Of a stretch of 64,000 bases of DNA, positions 43,207-52,172 are shown piece after piece. The stretch covers positions 2,914,001-2,978,000 of the forward strand of contig CAWJSE010000002.1 in NCBI GenBank assembly GCA_963845445.1, given 5' to 3'. The notes beneath the pieces are model-generated. The model made no database searches. It saw only the letters and a list, made by a program, of their open reading frames with translations, and was not told where the DNA came from. Source of the DNA: JABDBL01 sp963845445. GTDB taxonomy: Bacteria > Cyanobacteriota > Vampirovibrionia > Obscuribacterales > Obscuribacteraceae. The position numbers were made by a program, and so were the translations under genes. The number at the start of each line of letters is the position of its first letter. Positions within the stretch are counted from its first letter, which is position 1.

Positions 43207-43695
43207 ATGAGGGACCCAAGCAGCGATCCAAGCGCGTCAAAATGCGCTCGCCCGAAAGTGCTGGTCATCGACAATAATTTGGATACAGGGCCATGGGTTT
43301 GCCGCAGCCTTTTGGAACTCGGGCTGACAGCAACCTGGATGGACTATGTCCCAAAAGGCGAGTTTGATCAGTCAGAATGCAATGGAACTGCTCTGGACTG
43401 GTCTGCCATCAACCCTACTACCGAACCTGAGCCCATTCATGTCCGGTGGGCGGACTACTCTGTCATTTTCTTGAGCGACAGGGCTGCGCCAGGTCTTTTC
43501 TGGCGGGAACTTATTGCCCCAATTCTGGCGGCAGAAGTCCCGCTCATTGCTACGGCCACGATAGAAGAAGAGAGTGAGGAGATGTTCCTGAACGGCGCTG
43601 ATTTCCGAACCACCAGGGCATGTTCGCCCAAGGTATTCAAGAACGATGTTCGTGGCTTTCTGCGGCAGCTTAACATTCCCACCACCGACGCATAA
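43207..43695 (+). CDS. Receiver-like domain protein, probably not phosphorylated
   Basis: 162 residues from ATG 43207 (GGGAGA upstream); in-frame ATGs at 43120 and 43162 are alternatives. PKVLVIDNNLDTGPWVCRSLLELGL resembles the first strand and helix of a response-regulator receiver, and YSVIFLSDRAAPG the phospho-acceptor strand (YDLVLLDIMMPG), though the Asp follows a Ser and the rest diverges. There is no output domain. It may bind a partner rather than take phosphate. G+C-rich island gene. Confidence 0.45.
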   Translation: MRDPSSDPSASKCARPKVLVIDNNLDTGPWVCRSLLELGLTATWMDYVPKGEFDQSECNGTALDWSAINPTTEPEPIHVRWADYSVIFLSDRAAPGLFWRELIAPILAAEVPLIATATIEEESEEMFLNGADFRTTRACSPKVFKNDVRGFLRQLNIPTTDA

Positions 43696-43718
43696 GGCTG
43701 CGTACCGGCTTGAGCGGA

Positions 43719-43772
43719 AGAATACGTATCGGATAAATCGTCGCGTGATTTATCCGATACGTATTCTTTTTA
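43719..43772 (+). terminator. Very strong terminator, 21-bp perfect stem
   Basis: AGAATACGTATCGGATAAAT (43719-43738) and one more C pair with 43747-43767 around a 7-base loop, followed by TTTTTACTT. Right edge of the island. Confidence 0.85.
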
Positions 43773-43830
43773 CTTCTATAAACAGGCATAGGTCGCAAAC
43801 TATTGTTATCTTAGGTATTGATATTTACGC

Positions 43831-45023
43831 TTAGTGGCAGCAAGCTTTTCCTTCGCCTTTTGTATTTTTATTCATTTCGGACAACATCGCCATGCCGCCG
43901 GTTTTGTAAAAACGCCTAAGAAGCAAAACCGATAAAGCAAAAGCCACTAAATTGAGAAAACTTGTGTAGTAAAAAACTAGGCCGTGGGTAACCACCATTT
44001 CTGAACTGTGTACAGGACAAATGCCCAGGGAAAGAAAAAGCCACTGACAAAAATAAGCGGCTATCACCATAGAAATATAAAAACTGATTGCCAAAAATGC
44101 TGCCATCTTTAGTCCGTAATACTTACGATAAATATCCAGTAAAGGCAAAACGAGTAAATCAGCGAATAAAAACGAAAGTACACCATCAAAACTCATGCCC
44201 TGTTGCCAAAGCAAAGCTGCCATCGGTACATTACCAATCGAGCAAACAAAAGAAAGTACAGCAATTAGAGGACCAACCAGTGGACCCACCCATTGCGCAG
44301 TTTGATGGCTGTTCCTAAAAAAAAGCACTGCCCACATTGAGTCGGGAACAGCAACGCAGAGAATGCCTGCTATAAATATGCCGACCAGAATATCTGGCCA
44401 TAAGGACGCCCAATCCATGACAAAATAATGACTAATTGCTGTTTGTCCTTTTCAGAGATTATCCGATTCAACAAAAACTCTCTACTATCTATGGACATAT
44501 CCATCGAAGCATGCCCTTCCATCTTGCCTGCTATATCAATTTGTGCTTGTGCTTTTGCCTCCGCAATAAGTTCTTTTGGTAGAAATAAGCGAAAGATCAA
44601 AGATATAACTAATATCATCACTATGCCGCCGATAAACTGGGCTAGCGTGAATTGCCAACCTAAAAGTATTGCCAGCAATATGCTCAGTTCGATTACCAAG
44701 TTAGTGGAAGCAAATTGAAAAACCATAGCAGCATTAAAATCAGCACCTTTTTTAAGTAAAGCGCGAGCAATAGCGCAAGCCGCATAAGAACAGGATGATG
44801 AAGCCGCGCCCGCTAAAGTAGCAATAGATAAAGACTTCAAGCTGCTATCTGCTAGCCATTTACTCATCTCTGGCTTGGTTACAACTGCTTGCACAATAGC
44901 CGATAATGTAAAACCCAGCACTAGTGCCCAGAACATTTCCCAGCCCATATAAAAAGACATCCACAAAGCTGCTTTTACGGAGGACCAAAGCATGCCGAGA
45001 TCACTATGCATTAAGGGAGCCAA
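43831..45023 (-). pseudogene. COG0701/ArsP-type permease with a frame break
   Basis: Two overlapping frames. The first (45023 to 44370) has SFYMGWEMFWALVLGFTLSAIVQAV, GAASSSCSYAACAIARALLKKG and FQFASTNLVIELSILL; the second (from about 44440 to 43831) has DWASLWPDILVGIFIAG, SIGNVPMAALLWQQGMSF and DLLVLPLLDIYRKYYG. These are the two halves of a DUF318-type permease, related to ArsP. Adding one A in the run at 44447-44453 gives SEKGQTAISHYFVMDWASLW and one continuous protein. The end KGEGKACCH may bind metal. Decay, recoding or sequence error are all possible. Confidence 0.8.
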
Positions 45024-47202
45024 TAAATGCTTCTACCAGTGCTGGGTCATATTGTTTGCCAGCATCTCTTCTCAATTCTTCTTGTGCTTCTTCGGGAGAC
45101 ACGCCCTTGCCCGATTTGGTCTCGCTAATCATGCCGTGATAGCTGTTTGCTATGAATATTATTCTGGCGGCTAAAGGAATTTCTTCCCCTTTTAACCCAC
45201 CTGGATAGCCATTGCCGTCAAACTCTTCATGGTGAGCAAGCACAATTGGTGCCAAGTGAGTTAGATCCGAAGACGATTCCAGCAATTCGGCCCCGTCTAT
45301 TGGGTGCCGCATGGTAACTAGAAGTTCTGCATCATCCAGACTTTCGTCGGCTTTTTGCAAGATCTCGCCCGAAATACCTAACTTGCCTACGTCATGTAAT
45401 AATGCTGCTAACTTGATCTCGCCTATTTTTTCGGACGGTAAATTAATAGCTTTGGCTAGATTACAAGCATATTCTGCCACTTGGATCGCATGAGGCGTCA
45501 AGTATCTATCTTTCTGTTCAATTGCTTCCACCCAGCCATTTATTCTACCGCGCGTGCGCATGTCTATATTGGGAATCGAAAAAATATATTCGCTGGTTGA
45601 TTTCCCTTCTTTCTTGCTGGACAAAACCTTATCCACTCTTTCTCGGGCTTGTGAATCAGTCTCACTAAGCTTTTCGATCGGAAGATTTTTTGTTTGTATA
45701 ACAATATCGGTGGTATCAGATTGGGAGTCCCTTTTTATTTCTTTCTGCTGGGGCAAATCGACCAAACTAGCTGAAGCAGCTTTTTGTTTATGCAAGGAAG
45801 CTCTCAGCGGACTGGCAGTGCCTTGTCCTTGTGCCTTAACTTTTGGCAACATAGATCCTTGTAAACCCGACATCATTGGTCCCGCGGCAGGTGTTGGGAT
45901 CGAGTCAAGGTCTCCCCAGACGTCTTCCATAGGCTTATCTACATTTTCCGCCTTAGCTGGGACAGTCACTGATTGATTCTTGGCTTTATTTTTTCTTTGT
46001 ACTGGTACTATAGATGGTGCAGCAGAAAATTCGTCTGCTGATAAAGCGCCGTCCTTTTTACCCAACTTTTTCTTTAACGGTAGTGAACTGCTAGGATCTG
46101 TTGCTTTTGGGGTTTCTTCTGCACCTGCTTTCAGAGAAATAGTTGCTTGCGGCTCAACTTGTGCAGGCAATCTATTGAGGGTGTCCATAGCACTAGGAAT
46201 ACTTTGTTGACCAAAAGCCCCCTTCAAAGACTGGGCAAGAGAAGCGGTGGCGGCACTATCTGAAGTTTTTGCTGCTGCTACTATGCGCTGATGCAATTGC
46301 ATAATAGGCTTATGAATCCGCTTGTCTTCTGGTAATTTAGCTAATGCTTCTGCCACTCTGTCTGCTACATTTTGTACTGTGTCCACTTCGGCGACAGTCC
46401 AGTGCCTGCGATAGTCGCATTGTTGAATAATCACACAACCATATACATTATTGTCGTTGAGCAAAGGCAAGGCTAGCAAAGATCTTGTATTTGAGAATTG
46501 TAATTCAGCTTGTGCCGGAGTGAGGTAGGAATTTGCTTGTCCTTCATAGAATCTAACTGGGGATGCAGAGGAAAGGGTTTGGGCTATTAGCGAAGAGTCA
46601 TTCGTTGGCCAGCGGCATTCCTGGCAGCTTTTTACTTTGTCCTGTTGCCAGTATTCGTAGCACTTCCAACCAGCACTTTTATCGTCGGTGCATACAAAAA
46701 TACATCGGCTGCAGCGCAAGGCTTTACCCAATATGTTAACTACCATAAATAAGGCATCCCCTACTCCTAGCGAATAGGTCATCAGGTTGTTTATTTCAAC
46801 CAAAAAAGTTCCTCTAAAAGTTTCTCGCTGAGCAATATCATTTAGCTGAGCCTGGCGAATCAGCTCACCCACTTTACCAACTAAAAGTCTTGTCGAATCT
46901 ATTTCTTCTGACGTCCATGGTTTCAGTCTGCTCAAAGAAACTGTACCAAAGCCGCGGCCATTAATATCTAAGGGTAGATTTAAGCGTGAGTAATTGTCTT
47001 GCTTGCCCGGTTCGTATGTAATGGGGCTGCCCGGCGGTGAATAGCTCTCACAAATTACAGCGCTATTGGGATCAAGTGGATTGGCTAGCAAAATCTGAGT
47101 GCAATTAGCATCTAAAGAATTCCCTAATTCATTGGCAGCTGTTTCTACCAGTCCCTTAAGGTCTTTTATTTCACCCAGCTTTTGCACTAACGTAGCTGTC
47201 AA
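45004..47202 (-). CDS. GAF-domain HD-GYP protein
   Basis: 732 residues. Two GAF-like domains occupy about residues 1-150 and 150-300 (FVCTDDKSAGWKCYEYW, CRWPTNDSSLIAQTLS, NVYGCVIIQQCDYRRHW). A long polar, low-complexity linker (about 330-520) leads to a C-terminal HD-GYP domain: AALLHDVGKLGISGEIL, MRHPIDGAELLE, VLAHHEEFDGNGYPGGL. HD and GYP residues are intact, so cyclic di-GMP hydrolysis is plausible; some members have other roles. No membrane segment. The permease start overlaps its 3' end. Confidence 0.88.
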   Translation of the reverse strand: MTATLVQKLGEIKDLKGLVETAANELGNSLDANCTQILLANPLDPNSAVICESYSPPGSPITYEPGKQDNYSRLNLPLDINGRGFGTVSLSRLKPWTSEEIDSTRLLVGKVGELIRQAQLNDIAQRETFRGTFLVEINNLMTYSLGVGDALFMVVNILGKALRCSRCIFVCTDDKSAGWKCYEYWQQDKVKSCQECRWPTNDSSLIAQTLSSASPVRFYEGQANSYLTPAQAELQFSNTRSLLALPLLNDNNVYGCVIIQQCDYRRHWTVAEVDTVQNVADRVAEALAKLPEDKRIHKPIMQLHQRIVAAAKTSDSAATASLAQSLKGAFGQQSIPSAMDTLNRLPAQVEPQATISLKAGAEETPKATDPSSSLPLKKKLGKKDGALSADEFSAAPSIVPVQRKNKAKNQSVTVPAKAENVDKPMEDVWGDLDSIPTPAAGPMMSGLQGSMLPKVKAQGQGTASPLRASLHKQKAASASLVDLPQQKEIKRDSQSDTTDIVIQTKNLPIEKLSETDSQARERVDKVLSSKKEGKSTSEYIFSIPNIDMRTRGRINGWVEAIEQKDRYLTPHAIQVAEYACNLAKAINLPSEKIGEIKLAALLHDVGKLGISGEILQKADESLDDAELLVTMRHPIDGAELLESSSDLTHLAPIVLAHHEEFDGNGYPGGLKGEEIPLAARIIFIANSYHGMISETKSGKGVSPEEAQEELRRDAGKQYDPALVEAFIGSLNA

Positions 47203-47270
47203 TTAAAACCCATTCCTCTCTGCTTAATTTTAGGGCAAAACACTTCTTCTCTCACCCTAGAATAGCAAAC

Positions 47271-47879
47271 TTAATCTGCCAAATTTAATTTAGATTTTGC
47301 CACAGCAATCAATTCGATTACATTAGTAGCTAAAGGCACCTTTTTAATCTTAGCCAATTCTACCCAGGAAGCATTGTGCAATTCATCACTGAAGATGAGT
47401 TCCGGCAAAAACTTTTCATGCCCATCAAAAAATTGACTCAATTTGCATAAATAAGCTAAGTCGATGTGGTAAAAGATCCCCTTTGCTTCTATAGCTTTTA
47501 CAGCATGAATAGAAAGTGGTTCAGGCAAAAAAAATGCATCGGCGTTGGCGGTTTCCGGTACAGGAGTTGCAAGAACGGAAACACTTAAGCCGGTTTCTTC
47601 TTTTGTTTCTCGCACAGCAGTTTGATGAGGCAATTCATTTTCCTCAACATGTCCTCCGGGCGGTAACCATGCGCCTATGCGCTTATGATGGACAAGCAAT
47701 ATATGTAATTGCTCGATAACCACCGCGCTGGCGGTGAAATGTTTTTTGTAAGGGGCGGCTATGTGAGTAAAAGAATCGATCTTTGTGGGCAGCTTGTCGA
47801 AACTTTTTAAAGACACCTTAGACAAAAATCCTCCTAAATTGCAGGCATTGTTCAGATTACCGCAATGTCTCAATGACAA
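47271..47879 (-). CDS. NUDIX hydrolase
   Basis: 202 residues. The Nudix box is complete: GGHVEENELPHQTAVRETKE followed by ETGL. ILLVHHKRIGAWLPPGGH is the usual strand before it. It removes nucleoside diphosphate linkages; substrate unknown. An N-terminal extension of ~45 residues is present if the first ATG is used. Upstream of the HD-GYP gene, same strand. Confidence 0.9.
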   Translation of the reverse strand: MSLRHCGNLNNACNLGGFLSKVSLKSFDKLPTKIDSFTHIAAPYKKHFTASAVVIEQLHILLVHHKRIGAWLPPGGHVEENELPHQTAVRETKEETGLSVSVLATPVPETANADAFFLPEPLSIHAVKAIEAKGIFYHIDLAYLCKLSQFFDGHEKFLPELIFSDELHNASWVELAKIKKVPLATNVIELIAVAKSKLNLAD

Positions 47880-48109
47880 AAGATATAAAAATAAATATTT
47901 TTTGCCCAGCCGAAATAGCCCCAGGGCGCTCTATAAGAAAAAATTAACATAATTTAGTAAGCCTTAAGAGTAAAGCGCGTTGGAAAATTTTTGCACAGGT
48001 GAGCCTTTTCAGCCTCTTCTGTTGCCAAGAAAAGTATGTTAGAATTAACATAACTTCACATAAGATTAGCACATCATCCCCGGTATTTCTCTTTGAGGTT
48101 GACTAGGTT

Positions 48110-48643
48110 ATGCGCAACCTGAAACGTCAATTCGGTAAACGATTAGTCGAGGCGGCTTATAAGTCGCCCACTTTAATCGATGACTTGGAAAGGATTAAGT
48201 CACAAGGTGTTCGTATTCGCCTGGTGGATGGACCTTGCCGCGCTTATTATGATAGAAAAAAACGCACCATTTATATTGGACGCTATTGCCCACGCAATTA
48301 TAAACTGATCAGTATTGCCCACGAATTCGTTCATGCTCTAGTCAGACCAACATATGATCCAGTTCCTGGAAAAACAGGGCGCAAAGAATTTGTCGATCGC
48401 TGCTTAAGCGAAGAAGCAGAAGCCATTGTGCATGAAATACAAATAGTAAAAGAATTGATGGAAAATGGCGTACCTGTCGATCCCATCGAATTAGAGTGGT
48501 TACGCCGCTATAAGCGCGGTGGCAAAAGAGCGATTAAAAAGGCCTTGCAAAAAACCGTAACTTCTACCACTGGCGAAGAATATCCTGAATATTACGGTAG
48601 TTGGTACGACGAAATAGTGCCAGAGGCCCAAAGATTGCCTTAA
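48110..48643 (+). CDS. HExxH zinc-metalloprotease-like protein
   Basis: 177 residues. The motif IAHEFVHALVRP gives HExxH, preceded by RTIYIGRYCPRNYKLISI and followed by a Glu-rich helix (CLSEEAEAIVHEIQIVKELM) that could supply the third ligand. Similar small HExxH proteins include ImmA-like and SprT-like groups, but no closer family is recognised. No signal peptide. Basic C-terminal region (RRYKRGGKRAIKKAL). Confidence 0.6.
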   Translation: MRNLKRQFGKRLVEAAYKSPTLIDDLERIKSQGVRIRLVDGPCRAYYDRKKRTIYIGRYCPRNYKLISIAHEFVHALVRPTYDPVPGKTGRKEFVDRCLSEEAEAIVHEIQIVKELMENGVPVDPIELEWLRRYKRGGKRAIKKALQKTVTSTTGEEYPEYYGSWYDEIVPEAQRLP

Positions 48644-48644
48644 A

Positions 48645-48712
48645 AAAGTCAAAAAGGACCAAGAGCCCAGAAAGAAGTTCGGCTCGAACCGAAACTGTTT
48701 CCGGGCCCCTTT
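48645..48712 (-). terminator. Terminator at the left edge of the membrane-protein island
   Basis: On the minus strand GGGCCCGG pairs with CTGGGCTC over 8 bp (two wobbles), enclosing GTTCGG/CCGAAC, and is followed by CTTTTTGACTTTTTT. It terminates the gene at 48733-49251. Confidence 0.65.
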
Positions 48713-48732
48713 GCGATGGCGTCGCTTCGCCG

Positions 48733-49251
48733 TTATGACAAACGACGACCAAACGCAACTGTCCACAGCAACTGAAATACTTTCATCGGATCAGACTCTG
48801 ATTGTCCGACCAAAGCCTGGACATTGGGTAACAAGGGGAAGTCGATAACTAGAGGGAGCGGCCACTCCGAACGGAGGTAGTGTCGATGCTCGGCAGAAGA
48901 CTCGATGTTCCCACCGCGGAAAAGCGGCTTTGCTTCACTCAGGCAGCGGAAATAGACCCCGTTATCCTTATCTTTGCCGAAGACAAGGTGGTATAGCGAG
49001 GGGGACTGTGACTCCTCGCCTAAAGTGGCCACCCCCAGCTGGCTCAAAGTAACGTGGATCTCCGGGTCTCGGTATGTCAAAATCTTGGCTGATCCGTTCG
49101 AGGCAAACACCCCGACACCCCAGGGATCAATTTTTAAGAACGGTTTGGCGGACCGCTCTTTTGGCGGAAAACGCCGGCGCCAAAAATACGCCAGTACCAC
49201 TGCCAGAAGCGGAGTAAAGGCGATTACAAGTGCGAGGATGAGCGCTAACAT
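48733..49251 (-). CDS. Membrane-anchored unknown protein (island)
   Basis: 172 residues with AGGGGA before the ATG. The N-terminal helix LALILALVIAFTPLLAVVLAYFW followed by RRRFPPKERS is a signal anchor with a cytoplasmic soluble part. The soluble part is beta-rich (KIDPWGVGVFASNGSAKILTY, SLYHLVFGKDKDNGVYF) with no family recognised. Downstream of two paralogous multi-pass membrane genes on the same strand. Confidence 0.6.
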   Translation of the reverse strand: MLALILALVIAFTPLLAVVLAYFWRRRFPPKERSAKPFLKIDPWGVGVFASNGSAKILTYRDPEIHVTLSQLGVATLGEESQSPSLYHLVFGKDKDNGVYFRCLSEAKPLFRGGNIESSAEHRHYLRSEWPLPLVIDFPLLPNVQALVGQSESDPMKVFQLLWTVAFGRRLS

Positions 49252-49296
49252 GAGAGTCCCCTGACCAGAGAAATGTTAAGTGACCGAGAGTCAAAC

Positions 49297-49325
49297 CGGC
49301 GGGTTCATGCGCTCATGTCCCGCCG
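49297..49325 (-). terminator. Hairpin after the 215-residue membrane gene
   Basis: CGGCGGG (49297-49303) pairs with CCCGCCG (49319-49325). No strong T run on the minus strand. Confidence 0.45.
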
Positions 49326-49362
49326 ATTTCACCCACAAAGCCTTGGCCGCCGTTGACCAAGA

Positions 49363-50010
49363 TCAACGTTTCTGCTGCTTTGCCTTTGCCCGGATCTGCA
49401 ACAGTTTGATAGTGAGCTTGTCCCTGGAGCTGACCAATGACATGGCCATCCAATGAAGCGGTATCGACAAGGCAAAGAGTGCCCAGGTGGCCAGCACCAC
49501 GAAGCCGGTCACGAAAACTAACCTTCCCGACAGCCGCGCTGCTGGCACCCAAGCCAGGCAGAACAACACGGCGGCGCATGCTCCGTTGGCGATTGAGGAT
49601 ACCCAGAGTAAGAACGTCTCACCTGGACCGATGGGGCGCCCACCCGATCGAGAGGCCTGTGTGGTGGACTTATTGCTCAAGAGGTTGGTGGCGAACATTG
49701 TCGCCAGGCAACCCATGAACCCGAGCCCCAAGCTCATAGTGGGAACGCAGGCCTGGCCGAGGTCGAAGGTAGCGGACTCGAATTCGCCCCAATTACGGTA
49801 GATGATCGAGCCGATGAAAATGAGCGCGTCGATCAGGGTAACGATCACTCCGGCCGAGCTGGCGCTACACAGACCGCGCAGCATTGTTTGGGATTTGGTT
49901 TTCGCGAATTGCTCAACAGATTGGGTGAATATGAGCCAGCCCAGCGCTGCCATGATGATCCAGCTGCTGGCGGCCAGGACGAACGGAAACGAAGAGATGT
50001 ACTTGACCAC
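49363..50010 (-). CDS. Four-helix membrane protein, island paralogue 1
   Basis: 215 residues from a GTG start with GAGGAGA upstream. Four hydrophobic helices: FVLAASSWIIMAALGWLIF, GVIVTLIDALIFIGSIIY, SLGLGFMGCLATMFATNL, and a C-terminal block GACAAVLFCLAWVP with LVFVTGFVVLATWALFAL. The C-terminal half shows the same pattern as the neighbouring gene 50201-50824 (W, IAN, A, LF, AW, P, AT, AL, LS spaced alike). Function unknown. Confidence 0.65.
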   Translation of the reverse strand: MVKYISSFPFVLAASSWIIMAALGWLIFTQSVEQFAKTKSQTMLRGLCSASSAGVIVTLIDALIFIGSIIYRNWGEFESATFDLGQACVPTMSLGLGFMGCLATMFATNLLSNKSTTQASRSGGRPIGPGETFLLWVSSIANGACAAVLFCLAWVPAARLSGRLVFVTGFVVLATWALFALSIPLHWMAMSLVSSRDKLTIKLLQIRAKAKQQKR

Positions 50011-50116
50011 GGGAAGTTCTCCTCTCAGGTAAGTTTGTCACTCATGCGGTGCGACGGGCACGACATAGGCGGTGAAACGTCAGTGTGGTTGGGGAGTGGA
50101 ATTGACTGTCGGGAAC

Positions 50117-50151
50117 AAGCGGCAGGACTGACGTCGTCAGTCCCGCCGCTT
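50117..50151 (-). terminator. Hairpin between the two membrane paralogues
   Basis: AAGCGGCAGGACTGAC and GTCAGTCCCGCCGCTT pair almost perfectly (one A/C mismatch). Each paralogue therefore appears to be its own unit. Confidence 0.6.
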
Positions 50152-50200
50152 CGAGAAGTGTTTCTGCTGGATGCGATCGAGCATCACGACTGCCGCCCAG

Positions 50201-50824
50201 TCAAGCTCCGCTGAGCCAATTCTTGGTGCGGATTAAGGTTCTGCACGCCGCCCGCACTGCAGACCACATCATGGACAGCACCAGCAGCGCTATAGTAGCT
50301 ACTGGTATACTGCCCAGCCAGAGAATCCATTTGGTCAGCCATTCGAGCGACGGGGGCAGCCATGCGCCGGCAAACAATGCCGTAGCGGCAGTGGCATTGG
50401 CGATTAAACAGATCCAGAAGGGCAGCTTGTCGCTTTCCAAGTGTCCGCTCATTCGCACATCCTCTGCTTGTTCATCGCTGAGGAGGCTGCTTGAAAGAGC
50501 CACGATGATACACGTCACCACCGCCATGAACAGGCTGCTTAGGGCTGGAAGCTGAAGTGTAAGCTCCCAGAAACCGAGCATTGCTTCCTGATCTTTTAAT
50601 TGGAAAAGCGTTTTGTTAAAGACCAGCCAAAAGTCAGCAGCTGTTACCGGCACGCCGGCGCTGCCGATCGAGAAGATCACGAGCAATGGCCGCTGTTGGG
50701 TACTATTTCCGAACTGCTTGTCGCAAAGAGCGACCAGTGCGGAAATTACAGCCCACGCGACCAAGCTCCAGCCGAGGATGGTCGTGAACGAAAGATCAGA
50801 CCCGACGGTCAGTAAGTTAAGCAT
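50201..50824 (-). CDS. Four-helix membrane protein, island paralogue 2
   Basis: 207 residues from ATG 50824 (AGGA upstream); a longer frame to 50908 lacks a ribosome site. Hydrophobic helices: TTILGWSLVAWAVISALVAL, a weak second helix, LSSLFMAVVTCIIVALSSS, and the C-terminal ATALFAGAWLPP with ILWLGSIPVATIALLVL. Paralogous to 49363-50010. No family recognised. Confidence 0.65.
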   Translation of the reverse strand: MLNLLTVGSDLSFTTILGWSLVAWAVISALVALCDKQFGNSTQQRPLLVIFSIGSAGVPVTAADFWLVFNKTLFQLKDQEAMLGFWELTLQLPALSSLFMAVVTCIIVALSSSLLSDEQAEDVRMSGHLESDKLPFWICLIANATAATALFAGAWLPPSLEWLTKWILWLGSIPVATIALLVLSMMWSAVRAACRTLIRTKNWLSGA

Positions 50825-51196
50825 GGTATTTCCTACCAGTACTGAGCGAACGATCACTTTTATGCCGTGCAACGTACGCGACATAATAACCGGAAGGACA
50901 AGCCGCAAAGATTTTCGCGCCTGGAATGCGCGGGTTTAAATGCCTTGCTAGCTTTGCTTCCTGTCTGAACAGCTTTTCCGATTATTAGTGATTTTAGAAC
51001 TAATTCAAAGTAGCATTATGTTTGCAATGAAATCAAGAGGTTCAATTGCGTCATTCTATGGGCTTTAGCGTGAAGCTGTCTAATCTCTGAGACAAGACTT
51101 ATAAATTAATCAGCTCTTTAGATCTAGCGCAGCTTCGCTAAGTTTTAAGTTTAAGGAAAAACCTGAAATACCCGTGTTGCTTGTTGTGCGCCTTAC
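50825..51196. other. Non-coding right edge of the membrane-protein island
   Basis: No gene is seen. On the minus strand it contains TAGCGAAGCTGCGCTA (about 51128-51143), then GATCTAA and ATTTATAAG, the same order as in leader B (TAGCGGAGCCGCGCTA, GATCTAA, ATTTATAA). The stretch leads into the gene at 50824. Confidence 0.5.
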
Positions 51197-52093
51197 TTAA
51201 CTGCCATATGCCAGTTGCTTGTCTTCTTGTGGTCCGACGCTAAACGGTTCGCTGCGCAGGCGACTTATTTTGGGGACCATAGAACGGATGGCTTGAGCAG
51301 TGGCAATAGCATTAGGCAAGCCCGGATGCAAATGTATTGTTTGGAAGTCTAGTTTAACTACTGCCCCATCGGAGGCTATTACTTCACCATTATTAATCAA
51401 GCTTTCTGCCTGGGCAAGAATATCGTGTTGACTTTTAATTTTTGCTTTAGTGTGATTATGTGGCAATAAATGTCCATTTGCGTCGTATATGCGATCAACC
51501 CACGCTTCACCTGCCACTTTTAAACCGGCTCTTTCTGCAGCTGTATACAAAGTTGCACAAGCAGGACCGATCAAGCTGAGCCATGGGTCAAATTCTGCTA
51601 TTGCCTTGGTGACAATTGTTGCTACCCGTAAGTCGTGAAACATTTGCCTGTAAAGAAAACCATGGGCTCTTACTTGGGTGATTTCCAGACCAGCCACTTT
51701 AGCTAAGCCGCTTAATGCCCCTAATTGATAGAGAATACAGGCCCTTAATTCATTGGCAGGCAGGTGAATTTCGCGTCTCCCAAACCCAGCTAGATCAGGA
51801 TAACCAATATGGGCCCCTATGGACAGCCCATGCCGCTGGGCTTCATTCAATGCTTCTTCCATCAAAACAGGATCGCCAGCATGGGCGCCGCAAGCTATAT
51901 TGGCCGAAGTTACATAAGGCAGTAAGTCAAATTCACTATCTATACGGTAATGCCCGAAACCCTCACCCAGGTTCGTATTCAAATCAAGACCGTCTATTAA
52001 AGCTGAAGAAGCAGCTGTGCCTTTGTGAAACGTGGCCGCGTTGGAAGCAGATCTTGGTCTGCTTGATCTTGAGCGTTGTCTGGAACGTCGCAT
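51197..52093 (-). CDS. pxpA: LamB/YcsF family protein (5-oxoprolinase subunit A-like)
   Basis: 298 residues. GLDLNTNLGEGFGHY, ANIACGAHAGDPVLM, GAHIGYPDLAGFGRRE and TQVRAHGFLYRQM match the family; the canonical LNxDxGE is LNTNLGE, with Asp to Asn. An N-terminal extension of ~30 residues is rich in Arg and Ser. PxpA normally works with PxpB and PxpC, which are not nearby, so its activity here is uncertain. Confidence 0.8.
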   Translation of the reverse strand: MRRSRQRSRSSRPRSASNAATFHKGTAASSALIDGLDLNTNLGEGFGHYRIDSEFDLLPYVTSANIACGAHAGDPVLMEEALNEAQRHGLSIGAHIGYPDLAGFGRREIHLPANELRACILYQLGALSGLAKVAGLEITQVRAHGFLYRQMFHDLRVATIVTKAIAEFDPWLSLIGPACATLYTAAERAGLKVAGEAWVDRIYDANGHLLPHNHTKAKIKSQHDILAQAESLINNGEVIASDGAVVKLDFQTIHLHPGLPNAIATAQAIRSMVPKISRLRSEPFSVGPQEDKQLAYGS

Positions 52094-52172
52094 AATATTT
52101 TTTGCCTCAACTAATAATTAATCGTTTTCATGGGTCTTATTTAAAGTATTGCCCTTAAAATTAGAAATATCT

